The notes under the pieces were generated by a model, which saw only the letters and a list, made by a program, of their open reading frames with translations, made no database searches and was not told the origin of the DNA. A DNA stretch of 64,000 nucleotides from Ruminococcus_G sp964621905. GTDB taxonomy: Bacteria; Bacillota; Clostridia; Lachnospirales; Lachnospiraceae. Position numbers and translations under genes: made by a program. Where the stretch lies: NCBI GenBank assembly GCA_964621905.1, contig CAZUNG010000007.1, positions 1 through 64,000 on the forward strand. Direction: 5' to 3'. Positions 39,114 through 48,077 of the stretch are shown piece after piece. Position 1 is the first letter of the stretch; the number at the start of each line of letters is the position of its first letter.

Positions 39114-41849
39114 TTACCTGATTGCGTCAAGTGCCGCTTTCACCTTCTCCGGTCTTGCCGGTATCTCTGTGATTCTGGCGCCCGTTGCATTGTAAATCGC
39201 ACTTAAGATCGCGGGATGTCCTGCTGTCAGCGGTCCTTCACCGCATCCGGATGCACCGTACGGTCCAAGTGGTCTAGGTGTCTCAGTATAAATAATATGA
39301 AAATCGTCCGGTACATCTTCCGGATATGGAATACCACAGCCTGCAAGTGTCGTATGTTTCTTGTAATCTTCAAAGTCTTCTGAGAGTCCGAGTCCGAATC
39401 CCTGCGTACACCCTCCGTAAACCTGACCGTCAACGACAATCTTGTTGATGATAGTTCCAAAATCGCAGACCGTTGTAAAACGTATAATCCGGACTTTTCC
39501 GGTTTCAACATTCACTTCCACTTCCGGAATAAACAGCTGATACATGTAATTGGAAAACGGTGCTCCCTGTCCTGTCTCCAAATCACAGTCCGTACACGCA
39601 CTGGCCACCCAGGTCCCCTCATAGAAAGTCGGGATGTTCTCAGCAACCATTTCCTCATAGGTGCGGAACGTTCCGTCCGGCTTCCTCATTGCATTGATCA
39701 GCATTTCCGCTGCAACGCGTGTGGCATTTCCTGTCACAACGTTGGAACGGCTTCCTCCTGCAGGTCCGGACGCAGGTGTCAGAGCGGTATCGTTCATAAC
39801 AAGCCGGATCATATCCGGTGTGATGCCTGCTTCGCGCAATGTTTCATGTGCCATAGTCAGTGTACCGATATCAGCGCCCTGCCCGTGATCTTCCCAGGAA
39901 TTAAAGACCGTTACGGTTCCATCAGGATTCAGCTGAATATTGGCAAAAGATCCATCTTTTCCATCCAGGCCACATCCGTAGACACCTGCTGCAAATCCAA
40001 CCCCGTATTTCAGTTTTTCTGTATTCATCTTTGCAAGGCGTTCTTTTGCTTCATAGTAAACAGGCCTTGCTTTCTCATACATTTCTTCCAGGCAGTAAAC
40101 TTCCGGTTCCTGTCCCGTAGGTGTGGTGCATCCCGTTCCTTCTCTGTAAATGTTGCGGTAACGCAGTTCAAACGGATCGATGCCCATCTTCTCTGCCAGT
40201 ACATCCATACACAGTTCTGATCCCAGAAAAGACTGCGGCGAGCCATATCCGCGGAAAGCAGATCCCCATGCATGATTGGTACATACGGTCTGACTCCGGT
40301 TACGGATATTGCGAATATCGTAACCGGCACCGGTAAACTGTGTCAGCCTCATCGTCAGCAGATCTCCGAATTCAGAATACGGTCCATGGTCAATATAATT
40401 GTCGCCTTCCATTGCCAGCAGTTTACCGTTTTCATCTGCTGCCATTTTAATATGCATAAATGCCGGTGAACGCTTTCCTGTATAGGTGATATTCTGGTAC
40501 TGATCATACACCAGAGAGCATGGACGTCCTTCCAGTGCCAGACATGCAACGCCGAGAAGCGCTTCCATCGTTGGACTGAATTTGTAACCAAATGTTCCGC
40601 CCGACGGATTCTGTACGAGACGGAATTTTTCCGGTTCAATGCCGATGCCGGCAGTGATCATCGCAGAATGCAGATGAATACCGATACTCTTGGAATGAAC
40701 CGTCAGTCTTCCTTCCTCATCAATGTATGCGAGTCCGCAGTCCGGTTCGATGTGCAGATGAGGCTGACGGCTGGAATACGCGTCGATCTCAGCCACATAC
40801 GGTGCGCTGTCCATGATTGGCGCGGTTTCCTCTCCTTTGATACAATTTGTCTCATAATAAATATTGGGAGTGCCCGGATGAATCTCAATCGCATCCTCAG
40901 CCATGGCTTCCATCGCACTCATATAAGCCGGAAGGGCTTCAAGATCAAGTTTCACTTTCCTGGCCGCTGCCTTCGCATGCTCTTCTGTATCTGCTGCTAC
41001 AATGGCAACTGCATCGCCAATCTGGAAAATCTTCTCATCACAGAGAATTGGACGGTCCCAGCCATCTCCTTTGTTGTTGGCAAATGTAATCAGTCCGCTG
41101 ATACGATTCTTCCCCTTCACATCCTTATGTGTGATAACTTTGTAAACACCCGGCATTCTTTCTGCTTCCGAATAATCAATTCCCTTCAGAAGCGCATGCG
41201 GAATCTCTGCCTGAACAAGTGCAAGCCTGGCAGTATTAGCCGGCATCTGCAGTGCCATATCGGCACCGTAATCCCAGGTTCCCGTGACCTTCAAGGCTGC
41301 CGACGGACGGATGTAACTGGTTCCCAGAATTTTATTGCCCACCGGTTTGAAGATCAGATCATCTTTTGCCATCTCTCCACGCATTACTCTCGCTGCATCC
41401 ATAACTGCATCCACGAGAGGTTTATAACCGGTACAGCGGCAGAGATTGCGGTGAACCTGAAACCAATGACGTACTTCTTCCCTCGTCGGCGAAGGATTCT
41501 CAGCAAGCAGCACCTTAGCCGACATGATAAATCCAGGAGAACAGAAACCACACTGCGCACATCCATGCCCCATCCAGGCAAGCTGCAGCGGATGCAGATC
41601 TTCTGGTGTGCCGATTCCTTCAATTGTCTCAATCACGGTGTCATCTTTTACTTTGCCCATTTTCATGATGCAGGAACGCACTGCCTTTCCATCTACAATG
41701 ACAGTACAGGTTCCACACTGCCCCTGGTCACAGCCAATCTTACATCCGGTAAGAAGAAGCTGCTCACGGAGTACTTTTGCCAGGGAGTCCTCGGGGTTTA
41801 CCAGCAGTGTTCGCTGAAAACCGTTAATCATTAATCTTTTTTTTACCAT
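39114..41849 (-). CDS. mop: molybdenum aldehyde oxidoreductase (Mop family)
   Basis: Oxidises aldehydes to carboxylic acids at a molybdenum centre; 911 aa, very close to the 907-aa Desulfovibrio gigas enzyme and without the FAD domain of xanthine dehydrogenases. [2Fe-2S] ligands C40, C45, C48, C60 and C100, C103, C137, C139 fall at the same numbers as in D. gigas. Cofactor-binding segments include GTFGYKFSPTMEA, GSAFRGYGSPQS and HGQGADIGT. The catalytic glutamate is E871 in GASGCGEGPLT. It is first in an 18-gene minus-strand block that provides molybdate, cofactor and accessory proteins. ATG 41849 follows AAGGAGG. Physiological substrate and acceptor are unknown. Confidence 0.94.
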   Translation of the reverse strand: MVKKRLMINGFQRTLLVNPEDSLAKVLREQLLLTGCKIGCDQGQCGTCTVIVDGKAVRSCIMKMGKVKDDTVIETIEGIGTPEDLHPLQLAWMGHGCAQCGFCSPGFIMSAKVLLAENPSPTREEVRHWFQVHRNLCRCTGYKPLVDAVMDAARVMRGEMAKDDLIFKPVGNKILGTSYIRPSAALKVTGTWDYGADMALQMPANTARLALVQAEIPHALLKGIDYSEAERMPGVYKVITHKDVKGKNRISGLITFANNKGDGWDRPILCDEKIFQIGDAVAIVAADTEEHAKAAARKVKLDLEALPAYMSAMEAMAEDAIEIHPGTPNIYYETNCIKGEETAPIMDSAPYVAEIDAYSSRQPHLHIEPDCGLAYIDEEGRLTVHSKSIGIHLHSAMITAGIGIEPEKFRLVQNPSGGTFGYKFSPTMEALLGVACLALEGRPCSLVYDQYQNITYTGKRSPAFMHIKMAADENGKLLAMEGDNYIDHGPYSEFGDLLTMRLTQFTGAGYDIRNIRNRSQTVCTNHAWGSAFRGYGSPQSFLGSELCMDVLAEKMGIDPFELRYRNIYREGTGCTTPTGQEPEVYCLEEMYEKARPVYYEAKERLAKMNTEKLKYGVGFAAGVYGCGLDGKDGSFANIQLNPDGTVTVFNSWEDHGQGADIGTLTMAHETLREAGITPDMIRLVMNDTALTPASGPAGGSRSNVVTGNATRVAAEMLINAMRKPDGTFRTYEEMVAENIPTFYEGTWVASACTDCDLETGQGAPFSNYMYQLFIPEVEVNVETGKVRIIRFTTVCDFGTIINKIVVDGQVYGGCTQGFGLGLSEDFEDYKKHTTLAGCGIPYPEDVPDDFHIIYTETPRPLGPYGASGCGEGPLTAGHPAILSAIYNATGARITEIPARPEKVKAALDAIR

Positions 41850-42014
41850 ACAAAATCCTCCTTATATAACACTGGCTTTTGTTTCCCTGGTAACCGAATT
41901 TTTGTCCGTAAGTAGCAGAGCTGTTATAAATACCATACGAAAATGCTTTCCATCCTCGCAGGATTCTCTTATAATGAAAACATAGACAACCAAACACTGG
42001 AAAGGAAAAAAATT

Positions 42015-42413
42015 ATGAAAGATTCCTATTCTGAAATAGAATTACAAATGGCACGTACCATCGACTATCTCATCGCCGCCGCCGGGGCAGACACTCAGGA
42101 AAGACTAGGCAAACTTCATTCCCAGATTATCCAGGCAGTCAATGCCCAGATGGAACTTCAATATGAAAACTATGAACTGCCGGATCATATCTGCGCCTCC
42201 TGCGTCACACTTCAGATTCAGGACGAAGAAACCGGGCGTCTTTACACCCGTACATTGCCGCTGGATTTTAGGGAAAACAACAACGGACTGACACTGGAGG
42301 GAGAAACCTCGCAGGGAAAGCCCACAGAAATTGTATTCCTGTCCAACACAGCAGTCGAAAAAATTGCTGATGTTACCGGCCATGGACCTGATCATTCACG
42401 CTGTGATGATTAA
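42015..42413 (+). CDS. hypothetical protein, 132 aa
   Basis: Soluble protein beginning MKDSYSEIELQMARTIDYLI, with an N-terminal helical part and a beta-rich C-terminal half with hydrophilic turns (ENNNGLTLEGETSQGKP). It ends in a GHGPDHSRCDD tail that could bind metal. It is divergent from mop, and the shared 165-base intergenic region holds a TATAAT at 41972-41977 for this gene. The start was set at 42015 because GGAAAGGA lies just upstream; an in-frame ATG at 41943 would put this promoter inside the gene. Not recognised; could be linked to the molybdenum block or to the AraC gene. Confidence 0.65.
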   Translation: MKDSYSEIELQMARTIDYLIAAAGADTQERLGKLHSQIIQAVNAQMELQYENYELPDHICASCVTLQIQDEETGRLYTRTLPLDFRENNNGLTLEGETSQGKPTEIVFLSNTAVEKIADVTGHGPDHSRCDD

Positions 42414-42622
42414 ATTAAGCAGAACTATCAGATTTTGTACATGATTTCAAATTTTATCTATGTTTTACATCATATTGTATTTATATTGTACATAATTCAG
42501 GCGGTTGCGTCAAGGAAAATTCGGAAAATTCACAAGTTTTCCGCTTTGTATTTCGATTCTTTTTTCTATTGGCAGACGCATCCCGCAATGCCTGTATTGC
42601 GATACTACAAAGGAGGACATTC

Positions 42623-43468
42623 ATGGATATTTCTCACGAACTGATTATGCCAAATGACGACATCCCATTTAAAATGTTTATCTTCGAAGGAAAAGACGGC
42701 AATTATCAACGCGAAAAACATTGGCACCGGTCTGTGGAAATTTTTGCACTTTTCGAGGGTGAGCTTCAGTTTTTTATCAATGAAAAAGAATACCCGCTTA
42801 TCCCCGGAGAATTCATATTGGTCAATTCCAATGAAGTCCATTCCATCCTCTCGCCAAAACCTAATCAGACGATTGTACTGCAGATTCCGCTTTCTACTTT
42901 TGAGAATTACTATACAGATGATAAATTTATCTATTTTTCACACAGCTCGAGAATCCAGGACACTGAAGTCATGACGCTGCTGCACAGCCTGTATACAACG
43001 TATACCGCAGGAACATGTGGTTATGAGCTTAAAGTCCTCAGTCAATTCTACATGCTCGTATATCTGCTTGTGACAAAATACCGGAAACTCGATGTCAATC
43101 CCGAGCTTATCCGCAGCAATAAAAACCTGAACCGTCTGTCCAGAATCACTTCTTACATGAAAGAAAACTATGCGCAGAATCTGACTTTGGAAAGCCTGGC
43201 ACAGACTTTTGGTTACTCTCCTACGTATTTATCCAGAATGTTCCGGAAATATGCCCGGACAACCTTCAAGACATATCTGCAAAATCTTCGCCTGGAATAT
43301 GCTTATAAGCAGCTGGTCAACACCAGAACTCCCATCGGCGAGATTGCTCTTGGCCACGGTTTTGCCAGCAGCAAATCATTTTCTCATGCTTTCACGGAGC
43401 GTTACGGCATTCTTCCCAGCAAGTTCCGTAAAACAGAATTCTCAAAAAAAGACAAGAAATCGCCATAA
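42623..43468 (+). CDS. AraC-family transcriptional regulator
   Basis: 281 aa. The N-terminal cupin-like sensing domain (about residues 1-120: HWHRSVEIFALFEGELQFFI, YPLIPGEFILVNSNEVHSI) is followed by two C-terminal helix-turn-helix motifs (YAQNLTLESLAQTFGYSPTYLSRMFRKY; PIGEIALGHGFASSKSFSHAFTERYGILPSKFR). It is likely the sugar-responsive activator of the isomerase-kinase genes downstream, whose promoter has a good -10 but a poor -35. AAAGGAGG just before ATG 42623 sets the start. Confidence 0.9.
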   Translation: MDISHELIMPNDDIPFKMFIFEGKDGNYQREKHWHRSVEIFALFEGELQFFINEKEYPLIPGEFILVNSNEVHSILSPKPNQTIVLQIPLSTFENYYTDDKFIYFSHSSRIQDTEVMTLLHSLYTTYTAGTCGYELKVLSQFYMLVYLLVTKYRKLDVNPELIRSNKNLNRLSRITSYMKENYAQNLTLESLAQTFGYSPTYLSRMFRKYARTTFKTYLQNLRLEYAYKQLVNTRTPIGEIALGHGFASSKSFSHAFTERYGILPSKFRKTEFSKKDKKSP

Positions 43469-43508
43469 ACAGGCTAAGTTTTTGGTCGTTGGGGCGTAAA
43501 AAGGTTGT

Positions 43509-43514
43509 TATAAT
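43509..43514 (+). promoter_or_regulatory. -10 of the sugar isomerase operon, activator-type promoter
   Basis: TATAAT stands 60 bases before the DUF4867 gene, but at 17 bases upstream there is no -35-like hexamer (TCGTTG). This is typical of promoters that need an activator, here probably the adjacent AraC protein. Confidence 0.5.
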
Positions 43515-43573
43515 ATCCTTATAGAACACGGCAGCCATCATGTTATCATGGCGTACCATTAAGGAGGATTCCT

Positions 43574-44191
43574 ATGAGGATACAGAAAATAACGGCCCCT
43601 TCTTTCCGCAAATACGGAAAAATACTTGACACTTATGATATCAGCGGGCTCTTGGAAGAGGTGAAACACACACCACTGCCTGACAATGAAGTCGTTTATG
43701 TTCCTTCTGATCAGGATCTTGAGCAGCTTTCTGCCGCAGCCGAACTAAGAAACAGTGCTTTCGGCGGTCTGCCCATACAAATTGGGTATTGCAATGGAAA
43801 TAACCACTCACTCAATGCAGTGGAATACCACCGCAGTTCGGAGATCAACATTGCTGCAACAGATCTCATTTTGCTGCTCGGCATGCAGCAGGATATCAGC
43901 GACGACTTCACATACGGTACCGCAAAGCTCGAAGCTTTTCTGCTTCCGGCAAAAACAGCCGTCGAATTGTATGCAACGACACTGCACTACGCACCGATTT
44001 CCGTATCCGGGGAAAGCTTTCGCTGCATTGTCGTTCTGCCGAAAGGCACCAACGAAGAAATTGACTTTGCACGCTCTTATGACGGCGAAGACCGCCTGAT
44101 GGCAGCAAAGAACAAATGGCTGATCGCTCATGCAGATGCCGGCATCACAGGAGCATTCTGTGGTCTGACAGGCGATAATATCACACTGTAA
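43574..44191 (+). CDS. DUF4867-family protein
   Basis: 205 aa, cytoplasmic, cupin-like by appearance (PIQIGYCNGNNHSLNAVEYHRSSEINIAATD, with two His and a Glu suitable for metal binding). I recall this family as DUF4867, often next to fucose/arabinose isomerase-type genes, as here (26-base gap). It may be an epimerase or mutarotase-like helper. AAGGAGGA precedes ATG. Confidence 0.75.
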   Translation: MRIQKITAPSFRKYGKILDTYDISGLLEEVKHTPLPDNEVVYVPSDQDLEQLSAAAELRNSAFGGLPIQIGYCNGNNHSLNAVEYHRSSEINIAATDLILLLGMQQDISDDFTYGTAKLEAFLLPAKTAVELYATTLHYAPISVSGESFRCIVVLPKGTNEEIDFARSYDGEDRLMAAKNKWLIAHADAGITGAFCGLTGDNITL

Positions 44192-44217
44192 ATGTCAAGT
44201 TATATCGGGAGGAATGT

Positions 44218-45714
44218 ATGATGAACAATTTACCAGAAGTTAAAATCGGAATCGTAGCTGTAAGCAGGGATTGTTTTCCCGAGAGTCTGTCCGTCAACCG
44301 AAGAAAAGCGCTGACAGAATCCTATACGAAGAAATACGGCGCAGACTCCATCTATGAGTGCCCAATCTGCATTGTAGAGAGTGAAATTCATATGGTGCAG
44401 GCACTGGAAGATATCAAAAAGGCCGGTTGTAACGCGCTTGCCGTCTATCTTGGCAACTTTGGTCCGGAGATTTCTGAAACACTGCTCGCCAAACATTTTG
44501 ACGGACCCAAAATGTTCGTAGCCGCAGCCGAGGAAAGCGGCGATAACCTGGTACAGGGCAGAGGGGATGCATACTGTGGAATGCTAAATGCGAGTTATAA
44601 TCTGAAACTGAGAAACATCAAAGCTTACATACCGGAATATCCGGTTGGCGATGCCGAAGAATGTGCAGACATGATTTACGAATTTCTGCCGATCGCACGG
44701 GCCGTCATCGGTCTGAGTTCTCTTAAAATTATCAGTTTTGGTCCGCGTCCACTCAACTTTCTGGCCTGCAACGCTCCAATTCAGCAGCTGTACAATCTTG
44801 GGGTAGAACTGGAAGAAAATTCAGAGCTGGATCTGTTCGAAGCATTTCATAAACATGACGGGGACGAACGGATCCCGGCACTTGTAAAAGAGATGGAAGC
44901 AGAGCTTGGCAGCGGGAATAAAAAACCGGACATTCTGCCGAAACTTGCCCAATATGAACTGACACTGAAAGATTGGGTAGAAGAACACCGCGGCTACCGC
45001 AAATATGTGGCAATTGCCGGAAAATGCTGGCCCGCATTTCAGACACAGTTCGGATTTGTTCCATGCTATGTAAACAGCCGGCTGACCGCACAGGGGATTC
45101 CCGTTTCCTGTGAAGTGGACATTTATGGTGCACTGAGTGAATTTATCGGAACCGCTGTCAGCCAGGATACCGTGACACTGCTCGACATTAACAACTCTGT
45201 GCCAAAGGACCTGTTTGCAGAAGACATCAGTGGAAAATACGATTATACGTTAAAAGACACCTTCATGGGATTCCACTGTGGAAATACGGCATCACAGAAG
45301 CTTTCTTTCTGTGAGATGAAATATCAGTTTATCATGGCAAGATCGCTCCCGGAAGAAGTGACTCAGGGTACACTGGAAGGCGACATTGTTCCAGGCGACA
45401 TCACCTTCTTCCGCCTGCAGAGCACTTCTGACAATAAACTGCGTGCTTATATCGCACAGGGTGAGGTACTTCCCGTAGCAACCCGTTCCTTTGGCTCGAT
45501 CGGTATCTTCGCGATCCCTGAAATGGGAAGATTTTACCGGCATGTATTGATTGAAGGCAACTATCCGCATCACGGTGCAGTGGCATTTGGTCATTTCGGG
45601 AAGGCATTATATGAAGTCTTTCAATACATCGGCGTTCCGTCAGAGGAAATTGGCTATAATCAGCCGGCCGGTGTTCGTTACCCGACAGAAAACCCATTTG
45701 GCAGCAGCCTGTAA
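44218..45714 (+). CDS. L-fucose/L-arabinose isomerase-family protein
   Basis: Aldose-ketose isomerase fold, 498 aa. Conserved segments are AIAGKCWPAFQTQFGFVPC, CEVDIYGALSEFIGT (metal-binding Glu and Asp), TLLDINN and GFHCGNT (metal-binding His). Together with the downstream FGGY kinase it would convert an aldose to a ketose that is then phosphorylated. The actual sugar is not clear; no aldolase or transporter is adjacent. GGGAGG precedes ATGATG, so either Met could start. Confidence 0.85.
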   Translation: MMNNLPEVKIGIVAVSRDCFPESLSVNRRKALTESYTKKYGADSIYECPICIVESEIHMVQALEDIKKAGCNALAVYLGNFGPEISETLLAKHFDGPKMFVAAAEESGDNLVQGRGDAYCGMLNASYNLKLRNIKAYIPEYPVGDAEECADMIYEFLPIARAVIGLSSLKIISFGPRPLNFLACNAPIQQLYNLGVELEENSELDLFEAFHKHDGDERIPALVKEMEAELGSGNKKPDILPKLAQYELTLKDWVEEHRGYRKYVAIAGKCWPAFQTQFGFVPCYVNSRLTAQGIPVSCEVDIYGALSEFIGTAVSQDTVTLLDINNSVPKDLFAEDISGKYDYTLKDTFMGFHCGNTASQKLSFCEMKYQFIMARSLPEEVTQGTLEGDIVPGDITFFRLQSTSDNKLRAYIAQGEVLPVATRSFGSIGIFAIPEMGRFYRHVLIEGNYPHHGAVAFGHFGKALYEVFQYIGVPSEEIGYNQPAGVRYPTENPFGSSL

Positions 45715-45803
45715 GCACGGTTTGGAGACTAACTATATGAAGTCAAGTAAAAATTGATGACTTTTTTACAGTTTATTTAATGGACTAAAAATGCATGACA
45801 AAT

Positions 45804-45823
45804 AAGGCAACGTGGGTTGCCTT
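45804..45823. terminator. hairpin in the 3' end of the mini-IS110
   Basis: AAGGCAAC (45804-45811) and GTTGCCTT (45816-45823) pair perfectly around GTGG. It may reduce read-through from the isomerase to the kinase gene. Confidence 0.5.
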
Positions 45824-45837
45824 CATAAAAGGATATA

Positions 45838-45942
45838 TTAGAACGTTACAATTCTTAGAGAATCAGTGATAATAACACCATTGGAATCAATAATACAGCA
45901 ATCGTGTTTGGATTTGGCTACATCAATGCCAATGAATAACAT
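45838..45942 (-). pseudogene. IS110 transposase, N-terminal remnant
   Basis: A 34-codon frame, start MLFIGIDVAKSKHDCCIIDS, has the first DEDD-domain aspartate motif (GIDVAKSKHD) of IS110 transposases. It stops after SLRIVTF, where the deletion joins the 3' end. AAAGGAG lies before the ATG. It cannot be active. Confidence 0.75.
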
Positions 45943-46061
45943 AAAGAGACACTCCTTTGTAAAATATTTACGCTGTGTTTGCGCAAACTCTATGTTGAAT
46001 GTATCCATGCTATATATAAAACGTCATGCGTTATCTAACTAATTAACAAATGAACATAGAG

Positions 46062-46134
46062 CTGTGGTTAGAGCCTCCAAAGGAAACAGTCAGCTTATAG
46101 GGAAGCTGCCGTAGGTGCGATAACCAATCCACAG
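46062..46134 (-). ncRNA. structured IS110 leader, candidate bridge RNA
   Basis: The outer sequences CTGTGG...TTGGTTA and TAACCACAG can pair, enclosing a perfect CAGCTT/AAGCTG hairpin (46091-46108). It is 120-190 bases upstream of the remnant transposase start, where IS110-group elements encode their bridge RNA. The mapping of guide loops was not attempted. Confidence 0.45.
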
Positions 46135-46220
46135 CGTCTACAACTGATTATATAAAAAATAATCAAGAAAGGAAAATGTGTAGTGACTTTCCCTATGAGT
46201 TCATTATACAAGGTGTATCT

Positions 46221-47678
46221 ATGCTGTATATCGGTATCGATCTCGGCACTTCAGCAGTCAAACTGCTGTTGATGGATGAAAGAGGAACCATTTATAAGAC
46301 CATCAGCCGGGAATATCCGCTGTACTTTCCACATCCGGGCTGGTCACAGCAGAACCCCGAAGACTGGTTTGCGCAGACCATGGATGGCCTGCGCGATCTG
46401 ACGGACGGCACCTGCAAAGACAGTATCCGTGGTATCAGCTTCGGCGGTCAGATGCACGGTCTCGTCATTCTGGACGAACAGGATCGCGTCATACGGCCTG
46501 CCATTCTCTGGAATGACGGCAGAACATCGGCAGAAACAGATTATCTGAACCAGGATATCGGACGGGATAAGCTTTCCCGTTATACTGCCAATATTGCATT
46601 TGCAGGTTTTACTGCGCCCAAAATTTTATGGCTGGCAAAACATGAACCTGAAAACTTTAAGCGCATCAAAAAAATTATGCTCCCAAAAGACTATCTCGCA
46701 TACCGCCTGTCAGGCGAGTTCTGCACGGATATGTCGGACGCATCCGGTATGCTGCTGCTCAATGTTAAAGACAGATGCTGGTCCGGGGAAATGCTTTCTG
46801 TCTGTGGCATCACGGCAAAACAGCTCCCGAAGCTGTATGAGAGCTACGAACCTGTCGGAACGCTGAGACCGCAGATCGCAGATGAGCTCGGACTCCCACA
46901 TACAGTAAAAATCATCGCAGGCGCGGGCGACAATGCCGCGGCTGCCGTCGGAACGGGAACAGTCGGAGACGGCATGTGCAATCTCTCACTCGGGACTTCC
47001 GGGACGATCTTCATCTCCAGTGATACGTTCGGAGTGGATGAGAACAATGCACTGCATTCTTTCGCACATGCGGACGGACACTATCACCTGATGGGCTGTA
47101 TGCTCAGCGCTGCATCCTGCAACAAGTGGTGGAATGACGATATCTTAAGGACTTCAGATTATGCGGCAGAACAGAAAAACATCACGCGCCTCGGTGAGAA
47201 CCAGGTATTCTACCTGCCTTATCTGATGGGAGAACGATCACCGCACAATGATCCGAATGCCAGAGCCGCATTTCTGGGCATGAGCATGGATACTTCCAGG
47301 GAAGATATGACACAGGCCGTCCTCGAGGGAGTTGCCTTCGGGCTGAGGGATTCACTGGAGGTGGCCAAAAGTCTGGGAATTCCAATATCCAGGACAAAGA
47401 TTTGCGGTGGAGGCGCCAAAAGTTCCCTCTGGAAAACAATCATTGCCAACGTTATGAACCTAAAGGTGGATGTACCTGCGATTGAAGAGGGTCCCGCCCT
47501 CGGCGGCGCCATGCTTGCTGCAGTGGGCTGCGGAGAATATCCGGACGTCACAAGTGCCGCGGATACGATCGTAAAAGTCATCCAGACGGTGGAACCCGAT
47601 CCCAAACTTGTGCCAAAATACGAAGAACGGTATCAGAAGTTCAGGAAATTATATCCTGCTTTCAAAGACATTTTCTAA
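46221..47678 (+). CDS. xylB: xylulokinase-like FGGY carbohydrate kinase
   Basis: 485 aa, phosphorylating a ketose with ATP. Motifs: MLYIGIDLGTSAVKLL (phosphate 1), GISFGGQMHGLV, ILWNDGRTSAE, AGAGDNAAAAVGTGTV, NLSLGTSGTIF and CGGGAKSSLWKTI (adenosine). D-xylulose is the usual substrate; with the fucose/arabinose-type isomerase it could be another ketose. ATG 46221 with AAGGTG upstream was chosen because the protein begins there in the family; the upstream ATG at 46176 adds an unrelated 15 residues next to the IS110 derivative. Confidence 0.9.
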   Translation: MLYIGIDLGTSAVKLLLMDERGTIYKTISREYPLYFPHPGWSQQNPEDWFAQTMDGLRDLTDGTCKDSIRGISFGGQMHGLVILDEQDRVIRPAILWNDGRTSAETDYLNQDIGRDKLSRYTANIAFAGFTAPKILWLAKHEPENFKRIKKIMLPKDYLAYRLSGEFCTDMSDASGMLLLNVKDRCWSGEMLSVCGITAKQLPKLYESYEPVGTLRPQIADELGLPHTVKIIAGAGDNAAAAVGTGTVGDGMCNLSLGTSGTIFISSDTFGVDENNALHSFAHADGHYHLMGCMLSAASCNKWWNDDILRTSDYAAEQKNITRLGENQVFYLPYLMGERSPHNDPNARAAFLGMSMDTSREDMTQAVLEGVAFGLRDSLEVAKSLGIPISRTKICGGGAKSSLWKTIIANVMNLKVDVPAIEEGPALGGAMLAAVGCGEYPDVTSAADTIVKVIQTVEPDPKLVPKYEERYQKFRKLYPAFKDIF

Positions 47679-47699
47679 TATTTATATACTTTTCCTAAA

Positions 47700-47726
47700 A
47701 AAGCCACCGCATAAAACGGTGGCTTT
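47700..47726 (+). terminator. terminator after xylB
   Basis: AAAGCCACCG and CGGTGGCTTT form a perfect stem around a 7-base loop. The flanking A and T runs allow use from both sides, also for the small gene at 47764-48006. Confidence 0.85.
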
Positions 47727-47763
47727 CTCCTTATGTTTCAGCAATGCTGCATTTTCGCAGTTA

Positions 47764-48006
47764 TTACTGCTCGATACTATTTATATAATCATCAACTGCG
47801 GTTGTATCCATGGTATATTCCACCGCCGGCTTTCCGGAAGGATCTGCCGCCTTCTGGTAGATCGACCAGCCAAACCATCCAACCAGTGCCACAACGACAA
47901 CAATGGCTGCTGTATATTCCAGTTTACGGATACGTTTTTCTCTTTTTAAAATCTTATCTTTATTCGCCTTATAGTTTTTATAGCGGTCAACTTTTTCCTG
48001 ACTCAT
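47764..48006 (-). CDS. small single-pass membrane protein, 80 aa
   Basis: A strongly basic N-terminal 30 residues (KVDRYKNYKANKDKILKREK) is followed by one transmembrane helix (about residues 31-50, AAIVVVVALVGWFGWSIY) and an acidic tail (DTTAVDDYINSIEQ). The topology would be cytoplasmic basic end and external acidic end. GAAGGAGAGG precedes ATG. It is seen in Lachnospiraceae genomes, but no function is known to me. Confidence 0.75.
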   Translation of the reverse strand: MSQEKVDRYKNYKANKDKILKREKRIRKLEYTAAIVVVVALVGWFGWSIYQKAADPSGKPAVEYTMDTTAVDDYINSIEQ

Positions 48007-48077
48007 GCCGTCCTCTCCTTCACTTACAGATATAACCAGTATAACATATTTCCTTCTGTCTGCAAAGTCATAAATTG

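Larger units (their letters stand above)
45718..46150 (-). mobile_element. miniature IS110-family derivative (internal deletion)
   Basis: The region between the isomerase and kinase genes has, on the minus strand, a structured leader (46062-46134), a ribosome site AAAGGAG, the first 31-34 codons of an IS110 transposase, and then directly an IS110-like 3' non-coding end with a hairpin (45804-45823) and ACTTGACTTCATATAG. The middle of the transposase is gone but both ends remain. Exact ends were not determined; limits are set by the flanking genes. Confidence 0.6.

Noticed and set aside
40668..41834. Long plus-strand open frame opposite mop (388 codons)
   Set aside because: It is antisense to a highly conserved enzyme, has no ribosome site or family features, and its composition mirrors the codon pattern of mop.
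41850..42014. Clear promoter for mop
   Set aside because: Several AT-rich hexamers exist, but none has a matching -35 at 16-18 bases, so none was listed.
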